DNA of 64,000 nucleotides from Pseudoalteromonas denitrificans DSM 6059 (lineage in GTDB: Bacteria; Pseudomonadota; Gammaproteobacteria; Enterobacterales; Alteromonadaceae). The notes under the pieces were generated by a model. The model saw only the letters and a list, made by a program, of their open reading frames with translations. It was not told the DNA's origin and did no database searches. The stretch covers positions 39,541-103,540 of the forward strand of contig NZ_FOLO01000016.1 in assembly GCF_900112265.1 (NCBI RefSeq), in the 5' to 3' direction. Every line of letters starts with the position of its first letter. Position 1 is the stretch's first letter. This document shows positions 19,035 through 28,248 of this stretch, in pieces. The position numbers were made by a program, and so were the translations under genes.

Positions 19035-20408
19035 ATGAAATTTGTAAAAACACTCATCTTAGGTGGTTTGTTTACAACCGCAACTTCGCAAGTTAACGCT
19101 CAAGCCATAGATTTAGATCAATTATTAAAAACGATTGAACAAGGTCAGCAAGTACAAACTGTACAAAATAAACAACGTGAACAAGCGTTTATTTCTAGTC
19201 AGTCACAACAAGTCGCTAAATTAAAACAAGTTCAAAATAATCGTAATCGTTTATTGCAACAGTCTGAAAATTTAGAAACACAGTTTGAAGAAAATGAAAT
19301 AAAACTTGGTAATTTAACGGGGGCATTAAATAAACGCATGGGGTCCTTAAAGGAGTTATTTGGTGTACTGCAACAAGTTGCTGGAGATACTAAAAATAAA
19401 TTTTCGACTTCAAATATATCGGCCGAATTGCCTGGGCGTGGAAAATTTATGGATGAGTTAGCCCAAAAAATGGGAGAAAGCTCAAAACTTGCTTCCATAG
19501 AAGATATTGAAAAAGTGTGGTTTGAACTACAAAGAGAAATGACAGAGCAAGGTAAAGTTAAACGTTTTGAGTCAGAAGTTATTATTTCGGGTGGCAGTAA
19601 AATAAAGCAGGAAGTTGTACGTGTTGGCGCTTTTAATTTGATTTCAAACGGAAAATACCTTGAATACAATGACAATACACAATCGTTATCTGAACTTACA
19701 CGTCAACCTACAGGAAGGTTTTTAGACAGTGCGCAAGATATGCAAATAGCAAAGTCTGGTTTTGTTGATTTTTATTTAGATCCTACGGGCGGCTCTATTT
19801 TAGGTTTATTAGTGCAAGCACCCGGTGTCGATGAGCAAGTGCATCAAGGTGGTTCGGTGGGTTATGTGATACTTGCTGTTGGTTTAATTGCACTCATTAT
19901 TTCACTTGAACGCTTTATTTCTTTATTTTTAATCGGGGGAAAAATGCGTCGCCAATTAAAAGATAAAGTTGCCCGTGATGATAACCCTCTTGGTCGAGTG
20001 ATGAAAATTAAAGATCAATTTCCACATGTTGCCTACGATACTTTGGAACTTAAATTAAGTGAAGCTATTTTACGAGAAATGCCAAAAATTACACGTAACC
20101 TTACTTTAATTAAAATTATTTCAGTAGTTGCCCCGCTTTTAGGTTTATTAGGTACAGTTACGGGCATGATCAATACTTTCCAAGCGATCACCTTGTTTGG
20201 TACCGGTGACCCTAAATTAATGGCGGGAGGGATTTCTCAAGCACTTGTCACAACAGTACTCGGTTTGGTTGTTGCAATACCCACGGTTTTTCTTTACACA
20301 ATTTTAAATACGCGTTCAAAAGGTTTGTTATTAACACTTCAAGAGCAAAGTGCAGGCATTATCGCAGAACGAAGTGAGTCGTCAGAGCTTAATAAAGAAG
20401 GGGCCTAA
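19035..20408 (+). CDS. Large ExbB/MotA/TolQ-family proton-channel protein of TonB2 system
   Basis: This 457-residue protein has a signal peptide (about 1-22), a long periplasmic coiled coil (to about 130), a small domain, and then a MotA/TolQ/ExbB channel domain from about residue 270 (GYVILAVGLIALIISLERF, LGLLGTVTGMINTF, GISQALVTTVLGLVVAIPT). The extra periplasmic part sets it apart from standard ExbB and is typical of the TonB2-cluster version. It probably works with the second ExbB protein and ExbD to power the receptors. The spacing to both neighbours is very short, so it is in one operon. Confidence 0.9.
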   Translation: MKFVKTLILGGLFTTATSQVNAQAIDLDQLLKTIEQGQQVQTVQNKQREQAFISSQSQQVAKLKQVQNNRNRLLQQSENLETQFEENEIKLGNLTGALNKRMGSLKELFGVLQQVAGDTKNKFSTSNISAELPGRGKFMDELAQKMGESSKLASIEDIEKVWFELQREMTEQGKVKRFESEVIISGGSKIKQEVVRVGAFNLISNGKYLEYNDNTQSLSELTRQPTGRFLDSAQDMQIAKSGFVDFYLDPTGGSILGLLVQAPGVDEQVHQGGSVGYVILAVGLIALIISLERFISLFLIGGKMRRQLKDKVARDDNPLGRVMKIKDQFPHVAYDTLELKLSEAILREMPKITRNLTLIKIISVVAPLLGLLGTVTGMINTFQAITLFGTGDPKLMAGGISQALVTTVLGLVVAIPTVFLYTILNTRSKGLLLTLQEQSAGIIAERSESSELNKEGA

Positions 20409-20409
20409 C

Positions 20410-20937
20410 ATGGTGCTCATCTTGGATGCAATTACTGCAATCCGTGAGTTTTTAGATACAGGTGGCCAGGTGTTATTGGCCATTGGTGTACTCATTTTTG
20501 CAATGTGGTTATTGATTTTAGAGCGGTTTATTTTTCTTTCTTTTGGCTATCGGTCATATAAAAGTAAGTTAAAAAATACATGGTTTGCCAGAAATGAAAG
20601 AAATAGCTGGAATGCAGCGCAAATAAAACAAGCCTGGGTATCACGTGCGAGTATGAAGCTAAATGCAAATTTACCTTTGATCAATGTAATGGTGGCTTTA
20701 TGTCCTTTATTAGGTTTGATGGGCACAGTCACTGGTATGATTGAAGTATTTGATGTGATGGCTATAACGGGTACTGGTAGTGCACGTTCAATGGCATCAG
20801 GGGTATCAAAAGCAACAATTCCCACAATGGCGGGCATGGTTGGTGCGCTATCGGGTGTATTTGCTTCTACTTATTTGCAACGAAAAGCAAAACGAGAAGT
20901 GGCGTTGTTAGAAGATAAAATGGTTTTAGATCATTAA
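20410..20937 (+). CDS. exbB: ExbB2-type proton-channel protein
   Basis: A longer open frame exists, but the sensible start is ATG 20410, one base after the stop of the previous gene and preceded by AGAAGGGG. The protein then has 175 residues with three membrane helices and the MotA/TolQ/ExbB signature LCPLLGLMGTVTGMIEVFDVM and KATIPTMAGMVGALSGVF. It is the short ExbB of TonB2 systems and forms the proton-conducting complex with ExbD. It is followed 47 bases later by exbD. Confidence 0.92.
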   Translation: MVLILDAITAIREFLDTGGQVLLAIGVLIFAMWLLILERFIFLSFGYRSYKSKLKNTWFARNERNSWNAAQIKQAWVSRASMKLNANLPLINVMVALCPLLGLMGTVTGMIEVFDVMAITGTGSARSMASGVSKATIPTMAGMVGALSGVFASTYLQRKAKREVALLEDKMVLDH

Positions 20938-20984
20938 GTTTAAAGGGTGATTTAATTCACCCTGATATTAAGTAGGATAAGATT

Positions 20985-21395
20985 ATGAGAGCACCACTAG
21001 CACAAATTTTTCAAGAAGATGAAGCGGAAGAGATTAACATGACACCCATGTTGGATGTTGTTTTTATTATGCTTATTTTCTTTATTGTGACAGCAACCTT
21101 TGTAAAAGAGTCTGGTATAGATGTGAACCGACCTGAGGCTGCGACAGCAGTTAAAAAAGAAAGAGCAAGTATATTAGTTGCTATCTCAGATGAAGGTGCC
21201 GTTTGGATCAATAAACGTCAGATCGATATTCGTGCGGTACAAGCCAATATTGAAAGGTTAAAAGCTGAGAATCCACAGGGTTCAGTTGTTATCCAAGCGG
21301 ACAAAAAATCAACCACAGATACTTTAATAAAAGTGATGGACGCAGCAAGAGCTGCGGGTGTTTTTGATGTCTCTATTGCGGCACAAGAAGCTTAG
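20985..21395 (+). CDS. exbD: ExbD2-type energy transducer
   Basis: The 136-residue protein has one N-terminal membrane helix (about 21-42, MLDVVFIMLIFFIVTATFV) with the essential Asp 24, and a periplasmic ExbD/TolR domain. This is the standard ExbD layout. With ExbB it converts proton flow into movement passed to TonB. It lies inside the TonB2 operon, with tonB 16 bases downstream. Confidence 0.93.
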   Translation: MRAPLAQIFQEDEAEEINMTPMLDVVFIMLIFFIVTATFVKESGIDVNRPEAATAVKKERASILVAISDEGAVWINKRQIDIRAVQANIERLKAENPQGSVVIQADKKSTTDTLIKVMDAARAAGVFDVSIAAQEA

Positions 21396-21411
21396 ATTTA
21401 ATAGGATTATT

Positions 21412-22017
21412 ATGCGTTATTTAATTTCATTTATTATCGCGGCATTTGTTACTTTAGCACTATTTTTAGGAATGCAGTCATTGATCCAAAGTGGTGATGG
21501 CCAGCTATCTGAGCCTGCAAAAGGTAATGTTTTGGATTTTGTTCGTTTAAAAAAAGAACAGGTCGTTGAGAAGAAGCAACGTAAGCCACAAAAACCGCCA
21601 AAACCAAAAGAGCCTCCACCGCCTATGGAGGCGCCAAAAGTAAGTAATAGCAAGGCACAAGCGCAAACGTCAAGTTTTGATTTTGGCGCTAACATTGATG
21701 CAGATGTGAATTTAGGCAGTGGTTTGTCTTTAGGGTCGGGAGATGGAGAGTATTTACCTATTGTTAAGGTCTCTCCTGTTTATCCTAGGCGTGCATTATC
21801 TCGGGGTATTGAGGGATATGTCATAGTGGAATTTACAGTAACAAAAAATGGCACTGTTATAGCCCCTGTTGTTGTTAATGCAAAACCGGAAGGATTATTT
21901 GACCGTGCTGCAATGGATGCTGTGCTTAAGTTTAAATATAAACCTAGAGTCGTCGATGGTGAGGCTGTGGCTGTAGCGGGTGTGCAAAATAAAATTAGCT
22001 TTGAGATAAGTGGTTAA
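21412..22017 (+). CDS. tonB: TonB2-type energy transducer
   Basis: The start is ATG 21412 with AGGA at 21403-21406; an in-frame start at 21358 would overlap exbD and has no ribosome site. The 201-residue protein has one N-terminal membrane helix, a lysine/proline spacer (KPQKPPKPKEPPPP) that is short as in TonB2 proteins, and a C-terminal TonB domain with VSPVYPRRALSRGIEGYVIV and the closing strand. The C-terminal domain contacts TonB boxes of the outer-membrane receptors encoded nearby. Confidence 0.93.
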   Translation: MRYLISFIIAAFVTLALFLGMQSLIQSGDGQLSEPAKGNVLDFVRLKKEQVVEKKQRKPQKPPKPKEPPPPMEAPKVSNSKAQAQTSSFDFGANIDADVNLGSGLSLGSGDGEYLPIVKVSPVYPRRALSRGIEGYVIVEFTVTKNGTVIAPVVVNAKPEGLFDRAAMDAVLKFKYKPRVVDGEAVAVAGVQNKISFEISG

Positions 22018-22028
22018 GGAATAAAACT

Positions 22029-23336
22029 ATGCAAAAAATAAAATCGACAATTATTTATTCAGCCTATTTTGTTGCGGCTATAACATTACCAAGCATGATT
22101 TCTATTGTGCCGGGGATCTCTATTTTTACTGCGTTTGCTGAAGAAGTTAAAACTAAAAAAGTTCCCGCATTGCGTAACAAGGTATATGCTCAGCTAGCAA
22201 GGGCACAAAAATTAGCAGATGATGGTAAGGTCGCTGATGGCTTAGCAGCATTGGATGATATTAAACGTAAATCGGGCAGTATGAATGATTATGAAGTTGC
22301 TATGATGCATAACTTTTATGGTTTCATTTATTACAATCAAAATGATTTACCAAAAGCCATTAATGCATTTGAACTTGTAGTTGAACAAAACAATATTCCA
22401 GAGTCTTTAAAATTATCAACTTTATTCAGCTTAGCGCAGCTGGCGATGGCACAGAATCAATATTCAGAAGTTGTGAATTATTTAACGCGTTGGGATGAAA
22501 TTAATATAAAACCAAAAACAGATAGTTATTATGTCCTTAAATCACAAGCATTATATCAAGATAAACAATTTCAAATGTCACTTGATAATATCTCATTGGC
22601 CATAGACTTAGCCGAAACGGATAATAAGATACCAAAAGAAAATTGGCTCGTTTTGCAAAGAGCATTATTTTACGCTTTAAATCAAACAGATAAAGTAACA
22701 ATTGTGCTTGAAAAAATGGTCAAGTTGTATAATAAGCCTAAATACTGGTTACAGCTTGGCAATATGTATGGTGAATTAGGTGAAGAAGCTAAACAACTGG
22801 CTATTTTTGAGTCGGCAAAACAGCAAGGTTTTATTACTAAAAAGTCTGATATTAGAAATATGGCACAGGTTTATTTATTTAATGGGTTAGCATTTAAAGC
22901 AGCACAAATGATGCAAAATGGCTTAGATACTGGTGTGGTTGATAGTAATGATAAAAACTTTGCTTTTGTGGCTGAATCTTTTATGCAAGCAAAAGAAGAT
23001 GAGCAGGCGATTTTATTTTTTAAAAAGGCATCTAAAATTTCAAAAATAGGGAAGTATGATCAAAGGCTTGCTGAGCTATATCTTAATAATGAGCTGTTTG
23101 AAGAAGCAGCAGACTCAGCGCGTTTAGCCTTGGATAAGGGGCTTGCTGAAGGAGAGTCAAATTCATATATCGCCCTAGGTATGGCACAGTATAATTTAGA
23201 AAATTTTGATGCATCAATCTTGGCTTTTGAGCAAGCGAAAGAGCACATTAAAGCACGCAAATTGGCTTCTCAATGGTTAAAGTTCGTAAAGCGAGAACAA
23301 TTAAACGCACAAACATTAAAAACGGCTTATTTGTAA
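22029..23336 (+). CDS. TPR protein of the TonB2 system
   Basis: The 435-residue protein has an N-terminal signal or anchor segment (about 8-38) and then helical tetratricopeptide-type repeats along its length (for example DLPKAINAFELVVEQN and ENFDASILAFEQAKEH). It follows tonB by 11 bases. A TPR protein in this position is usual in TonB2 clusters (TtpC-adjacent clusters of vibrios and relatives). It probably holds the periplasmic complex together. The operon ends about 110 bases later at a good terminator. Confidence 0.85.
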   Translation: MQKIKSTIIYSAYFVAAITLPSMISIVPGISIFTAFAEEVKTKKVPALRNKVYAQLARAQKLADDGKVADGLAALDDIKRKSGSMNDYEVAMMHNFYGFIYYNQNDLPKAINAFELVVEQNNIPESLKLSTLFSLAQLAMAQNQYSEVVNYLTRWDEINIKPKTDSYYVLKSQALYQDKQFQMSLDNISLAIDLAETDNKIPKENWLVLQRALFYALNQTDKVTIVLEKMVKLYNKPKYWLQLGNMYGELGEEAKQLAIFESAKQQGFITKKSDIRNMAQVYLFNGLAFKAAQMMQNGLDTGVVDSNDKNFAFVAESFMQAKEDEQAILFFKKASKISKIGKYDQRLAELYLNNELFEEAADSARLALDKGLAEGESNSYIALGMAQYNLENFDASILAFEQAKEHIKARKLASQWLKFVKREQLNAQTLKTAYL

Positions 23337-23445
23337 TTAATATCAATAACGAGATTAGATTTTAAATCTAACGAGTCAGGCGTATTGTATTTTTATACTG
23401 CAAAGTAATAATAATTTAAAATATTTAAATCAATATTGTCTCTTT

Positions 23446-23476
23446 AACCTCTTCTATGAAGAGGTTTTTTATTTTT
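23446..23476 (+). terminator. Rho-independent terminator of the TonB2 operon
   Basis: AACCTCTTC (23446-23454) and GAAGAGGTT (23458-23466) form a 9-base stem with a 3-base loop, followed at once by TTTTATTTTT. This is a classic intrinsic terminator on the plus strand. Confidence 0.88.
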
Positions 23477-23567
23477 ATGAAGAAAATATATTGCCATGGC
23501 ACAATCCATGTAAAGATAAAGATAGCGTTGTCATTTTTAGTATGGGTTTAAGGAAATTGGTTTTAAT

Positions 23568-24548
23568 ATGAATAACAAAAGTGCAGTGATCCGTTGGGGA
23601 ATTATTGGTTGTGGGGCTGTAACCGAAATAAAAAGTGGACCTGCATATCAAAAAATATCTGGCTTTGAATTAAGTGCTGTTATGCGAAGAAATTTAAATA
23701 AAGCCCAAGACTATGCAGCGAGGCATCAGGTTGCATCTTATTTTAGTGATGCAAATGATATTATTAATAATGATGACATTGATGCTATTTATATTGCAAC
23801 GCCACCGGATAGCCATAAATATTACGCATTACAAGTGGCAGCTGTGGGAAAACCTTGTTGTGTTGAAAAACCTTTATCTCCAAGTTATGCGGATAGCCTT
23901 GAAATATACAAAGCGTTTAAAGATAACAATATTCCACTATTTGTTGCTTATTATCGCAGATCTTTACCGCGTTTTAATAAAATAAAACATATGTTAGAGA
24001 AGGGGGAAATTGGTGAGGTGAGGCATGTTAGTTGGCACTTAAATAAGTCTCCCAGTGAACTTGATTTATCAGATAGTGATAATTGGCGAACAAATAAAAT
24101 AGTCGCTCCTGGTGGTTATTTTGATGATTTAGCCAGTCATGGATTAGACTTATTTGCATATTTATTTGGTGATTTTGATGAGGTAAAAGGCATTGGCATG
24201 AATCAACAAAAATTATACTCCTCATTTGATGCGGTAACTGCATGTTGGCATCATAAAAGTGGTATAACAGGTGCTGGAAGTTGGAACTTTGGCGGTTATT
24301 CAAGACAGGACAGTGTTGTAATTTATGGTTCAAAAGGTGAAATATCGTTTTCTATTTTTGATGAAGTTCCCATTCGTTTAAAAACTCAAAATAATTGCGA
24401 TGAGATTTTTGTTGAACATCCTGAAAATATTCATTTGTATCATGTTCAGAATATCAAATCACACTTACTAAACAATCAATTGCATCCTTCTAATGGCGAA
24501 ACTGCAACACATACTAGCTGGGTGATGGAAAAAATATTAGAGGATTAA
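23568..24548 (+). CDS. Gfo/Idh/MocA-family oxidoreductase
   Basis: The 326-residue protein has an N-terminal Rossmann domain with GIIGCGAVTE (about 12-21) for NAD(P), the EKP motif (VEKPLSPSYAD, near 105) carrying the conserved lysine, and a C-terminal sheet domain typical of the family. Members oxidise sugars, inositols or related compounds; the substrate cannot be told here. AAGGA lies about 13 bases before ATG 23568. It stands alone between the TonB2 operon terminator and the first receptor, so its link to either is uncertain. Confidence 0.88.
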   Translation: MNNKSAVIRWGIIGCGAVTEIKSGPAYQKISGFELSAVMRRNLNKAQDYAARHQVASYFSDANDIINNDDIDAIYIATPPDSHKYYALQVAAVGKPCCVEKPLSPSYADSLEIYKAFKDNNIPLFVAYYRRSLPRFNKIKHMLEKGEIGEVRHVSWHLNKSPSELDLSDSDNWRTNKIVAPGGYFDDLASHGLDLFAYLFGDFDEVKGIGMNQQKLYSSFDAVTACWHHKSGITGAGSWNFGGYSRQDSVVIYGSKGEISFSIFDEVPIRLKTQNNCDEIFVEHPENIHLYHVQNIKSHLLNNQLHPSNGETATHTSWVMEKILED

Positions 24549-24653
24549 ACCTGAGCATCAAACCTCTCATTTGGATAATAAACACAACTGGTGAATTAAA
24601 AAAACTTAACTATACTCATAAAAAATAAAAATCTATATTATCAAGTTGATAGA

Positions 24654-26741
24654 ATGTTTAAATTAGAAAAACTCTCTTTTTTTATTGGTCTATCACTTAG
24701 TGCTAACCTGTGGGCTACTGAGTCTGATAATAAAGATGTTTTTCTTTTATCATTAGAGGAGTTAATTAATACTCCTGTAGAAGCTGCAACAAAAACCAAA
24801 GAAAGCGCTGAGAAATTACCCGCAGTTATCACAGTGATCACAGCACAAGATATTCAACAATATGGTTACAATAGCATTGCAGAAGTGATGAGACATGTCA
24901 CAGGGTTCATTGATAATTATGATCTGGCATTACATAACTTTGGTGTGAGAGGCATTAACTCAGGAGTACGCTCTGGAAGTAGAACAGTCAAGTTTATGAT
25001 TGACGGAACACCCATTGCTTTTAGAACAACTTCTCAGAATTTCATTGATCAAGAACTTATTCCTATGATTATGATAGATAAAGTTGAAGTGATCAGAGGA
25101 CCAGGTTCAGCATTATATGGTGCAAATGCATTTTTGGGTGTGGTCAATATTGTCACTAAAAGCGTTGAGAACATTCAGTCCCAAGGTATCACTGCAAATA
25201 TTTCAACGAGTAAATTAGAGAATGCAGGTTCTGGTTATCATGCCTCACTTATAGGTGGGCAAAGCGCTGGAAAATTCGAATATAGTGCTGGGTTATCATT
25301 AACGAGTGAAGACAGGCTTGGTATTAAATTACCTAGACACTCTCCAAATTATCTTACTTTTGAGAACGCGACTTCGATTACAACAGATGACTATCACGCT
25401 TTGAACATTTATGCACGTTCAAAATATCAAATAAGTGAACACAGTGATGTTAAAGTAACAGGCTATTTTCAAAGATTGAATATTGATAATACCTTCACAG
25501 ATTTAAATGCATTATCAGGCACTGGACCAAGTCGAATTGGATATGATAATTATTTTTTTAAACTCAATTTTCAAAAAACATTCAATAATCAGTTTACGCT
25601 TTCAACCTTTGGTTCATTTTCTGAAGGAGATACAACTGATGATGATAAAGTTGAATTGGGCGCAGATAGCTTTTATTTAACACGACGTACAGGGTACAAA
25701 AGTTTCGATTTTGGAGCCGAACTTAAAGTGGCATTATCTGAGCAACACAATTTGCTTATTGGCATTGAAACACGAAACGATGACCAGAAATTAGAAACTT
25801 TTAATAGAGTTGAGCGCTTAAGTGGCATTATCACTCCTTTAACACATCAAAAAGATAAAAAAATTCACTCTGATGCTTTATTTGCTCAGTATCAGTTTCA
25901 ATTTAATGATTATTGGAATGCTATTTTGGGCTATCGTATCGATAATGATTCAATTATAAATAAACAAGAATCCTATAGAGTGGGTTTAGTAGGTCAGTTA
26001 CCTTGGGACATGTCATTAAAAATGCTTTCTGGCAGTGCGTTTCAAACACCTTCTCCTGAGTTGTTATTTCGAGAATCTGGACAAGCCGGGGATATTATCG
26101 GGAATCCAAATTTACGAGCTCAAAAAGCAACGACAAATGAAATATCACTTTCAGCACCTATATCAGCCAACTTACATATCACAACAACTTTATATCAAAC
26201 AAAAGTGGATGACTTAGTCACCTTTAATAGTAACTCAGTGAATTTATTTGCTGAAAACAGTACTAAAAGTGAAACAAAAGGTTTGGAATTAGAAACTAGG
26301 TTTCAGTGGCATAATTTCAGTGGTTATTTTAATTATTTCTATCAAGACACCTTTCGTGAACCAAATCCAAATTCTTTGTATATTTTACAATATCAAAAAA
26401 GCGGTGAGCTTTTCCCTAAACAAGCCGCTAATTTAGGACTGAGTTATTATTACCCTGATGCAAAGTTGACTCTCAGTCTGAATAATCGTTGGCTTGATAG
26501 TCGCCCTGCATCAACATTAAATATATTGGAAGCGAAAGGTTTTTATGAATTAGACGCGTATATCGATGGCACCTTATCATTAACAACTTCAGCACTGAGC
26601 TTAATTAAAGGTAAAAAAACACAATTCAAATTTCAAATAAGGGATCTTTATGATAGTAATTATGTTGATCCTGGTTTTGGTGGTATTGAATTTCCTTCGT
26701 TAGGACGTCGTTTCTCTTTATCTATTCAGCAAAGTTTTTAG
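24654..26741 (+). CDS. TonB-dependent outer-membrane receptor (group 1)
   Basis: The 695-residue protein has a signal peptide (about 1-21), then a plug domain (IQQYGYNSIAEVMRHVTG, VEVIRGPGSALYGANAFLGVVNIVT) and a beta-barrel ending in the aromatic residue Phe (SLSIQQSF). The plug follows the siderophore/cobalamin-type layout, but the substrate is unknown. The next gene, a periplasmic-binding lipoprotein, starts 11 bases after its stop, so they are co-transcribed and probably handle the same compound. No clear operator was found upstream. Confidence 0.9.
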   Translation: MFKLEKLSFFIGLSLSANLWATESDNKDVFLLSLEELINTPVEAATKTKESAEKLPAVITVITAQDIQQYGYNSIAEVMRHVTGFIDNYDLALHNFGVRGINSGVRSGSRTVKFMIDGTPIAFRTTSQNFIDQELIPMIMIDKVEVIRGPGSALYGANAFLGVVNIVTKSVENIQSQGITANISTSKLENAGSGYHASLIGGQSAGKFEYSAGLSLTSEDRLGIKLPRHSPNYLTFENATSITTDDYHALNIYARSKYQISEHSDVKVTGYFQRLNIDNTFTDLNALSGTGPSRIGYDNYFFKLNFQKTFNNQFTLSTFGSFSEGDTTDDDKVELGADSFYLTRRTGYKSFDFGAELKVALSEQHNLLIGIETRNDDQKLETFNRVERLSGIITPLTHQKDKKIHSDALFAQYQFQFNDYWNAILGYRIDNDSIINKQESYRVGLVGQLPWDMSLKMLSGSAFQTPSPELLFRESGQAGDIIGNPNLRAQKATTNEISLSAPISANLHITTTLYQTKVDDLVTFNSNSVNLFAENSTKSETKGLELETRFQWHNFSGYFNYFYQDTFREPNPNSLYILQYQKSGELFPKQAANLGLSYYYPDAKLTLSLNNRWLDSRPASTLNILEAKGFYELDAYIDGTLSLTTSALSLIKGKKTQFKFQIRDLYDSNYVDPGFGGIEFPSLGRRFSLSIQQSF

Positions 26742-26752
26742 GTGAGCAGTCT

Positions 26753-28042
26753 ATGAATAAATTATGTAAATTAAAGATTTATATTATGGGTGTTTTATTT
26801 ATTGTGTCATGTGGTGGTGCACACAATGATGATGCAAATACGCCTTTAGTTATCGATATTGTTGCTCAACAATTTAAGCAAGATGCAATTAATATTGGAT
26901 CAATTTCCCCCAGATTAGATCGTTTGAATAGTTGTTTGTTGGCAGCAAAACAAATTAATGAAGTGGGAGGTGTTTTAGGAAAGGAGTTAAATATTGTGGG
27001 TTTTATCGCCACATCAACAGAGCAAAGCACTGAGTTTGTAAAAAAAATGCTTGAGGTAGATATTCAAGCTATTGAGCTGCAGTTTTCTTCAAGAGCACTG
27101 GCAGCCGCTGATTTTACTGTTCCTGCAGAAAAAGTACTGCTTGCGTCAACAGCACAAAGTACCAGTATTTCTAATATTGCTGATAATGATTTGGTTTTTC
27201 GTTTTCAGCCTAGAACTGATACCATTTCTCTTGCTTTAGCAAAATTAGCATTTGAAAAAGGAGGTAGAAAAGCCGTTGTAATTCACAACTCGGATGATAT
27301 TTTTGGTGTTTCGTTATTTCAACAGTTTTCGGAAGCTTTTATGAGTTTAGGTGGGGAAATTGTGGCTGAAATTAGCTTTCCAATTGCAAAAGAAAATGGT
27401 TTTGATGATGAGCTGAGAATGCTTGAGGCAAGTGGTGCAGATGTTATTTTAAACAACATGTTAATGCCAAGTTTGGCTGCAAATTTTTATAATGAAGCGC
27501 TTAATGTTAATTTTGAACAGTATGTTCATTTGACAGGAAACTTTACGGAAAGTGCTCTTTTTACTGATAATTTAGTTGATGCGAGTAAAGTTGATGGTTT
27601 ACTCGGTTTGCAAAGCCCTAGGGGGAATCAACTAGATGAAAATGTAAAGTTTTACCAAGCGAGTTTTGCGGAGCAATTTGATGTAACACAGGGAAGTTTT
27701 AGTAATAATGTTTATGATGCTTGCCAAGTTGCTGCACTGGCTATAGAAAGAGCTGGAAGAGAAAATAATACAGATACTCCAACTGGGTTGATGATCCGTA
27801 ATAGCCTGAGGGCCGTTATGAATCCACCAGGTGAGATTGCTGGAGCTGTTGATATTGGTGCTGCTTTTGAGATATTACGCAGCGGTGGGGAAATTGATTT
27901 TAATGGAACTTATACACATGAATGGGATGAGAAAGGAGACTTAATTGGAGACTTAACTTTTGATATATCTTCCTTTGATGGCATAAATTTAAACTGGATA
28001 ATTTCGGAGCAATTTGTAATTCACGTTGAGTCAAACCCTTAA
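26753..28042 (+). CDS. Type-1 periplasmic-binding lipoprotein (Leu/Ile/Val-family)
   Basis: The 429-residue protein has a lipoprotein signal with lipobox FIVSC (Cys about 20), then a type-1 periplasmic-binding fold (INIGSISPRLDRLNSCLLAAKQINEVGGVLGKE..., KLAFEKGGRKAVVIHNSDDIFG). In this fold the family usually feeds an ABC permease, but no permease or ATPase gene is nearby. It instead follows a TonB-dependent receptor by 11 bases, with AGGTGAG as ribosome site. A binding lipoprotein that works with the receptor is the likeliest role; a sensor function is also possible. Confidence 0.85.
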   Translation: MNKLCKLKIYIMGVLFIVSCGGAHNDDANTPLVIDIVAQQFKQDAINIGSISPRLDRLNSCLLAAKQINEVGGVLGKELNIVGFIATSTEQSTEFVKKMLEVDIQAIELQFSSRALAAADFTVPAEKVLLASTAQSTSISNIADNDLVFRFQPRTDTISLALAKLAFEKGGRKAVVIHNSDDIFGVSLFQQFSEAFMSLGGEIVAEISFPIAKENGFDDELRMLEASGADVILNNMLMPSLAANFYNEALNVNFEQYVHLTGNFTESALFTDNLVDASKVDGLLGLQSPRGNQLDENVKFYQASFAEQFDVTQGSFSNNVYDACQVAALAIERAGRENNTDTPTGLMIRNSLRAVMNPPGEIAGAVDIGAAFEILRSGGEIDFNGTYTHEWDEKGDLIGDLTFDISSFDGINLNWIISEQFVIHVESNP

Positions 28043-28142
28043 TATGCGCCTATTCTAAGCATAAAAAATTGAGTATAAAAACCTGTATTTAATGAGCCGA
28101 TAATACGCTAAAACTTGTCGCTTTCATAAATCTAAAACAAAA

Positions 28143-28182
28143 CTGTCATCTTATCTTTAATAAACCGTCACCTAACTGTCAC
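28143..28182 (+). promoter_or_regulatory. PhoB box cluster before the beta-helix lipoprotein
   Basis: CCGTCAC (28165-28171), CTAA, CTGTCAC (28176-28182) is a full Pho box: two 7-mers with a 4-base AT-rich spacer. A further CTGTCAT (28143-28149) is 22 bases upstream, in phase with the 11-base period. The cluster lies about 65 bases before the lipoprotein start. This predicts induction by phosphate starvation of the lipoprotein and the receptor after it. Confidence 0.75.
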
Positions 28183-28248
28183 CTGAAATTATTACCTTAA
28201 TAGGCAAATTTATTTGTATTAAAAAATTAAAACGGTATGGAGATGGTA

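Noticed and set aside
20350..20409. Longer start for the short ExbB gene
   Set aside because: It overlaps the coding end of the previous gene and lacks a ribosome site; ATG 20410 follows AGAAGGGG directly after the previous stop.
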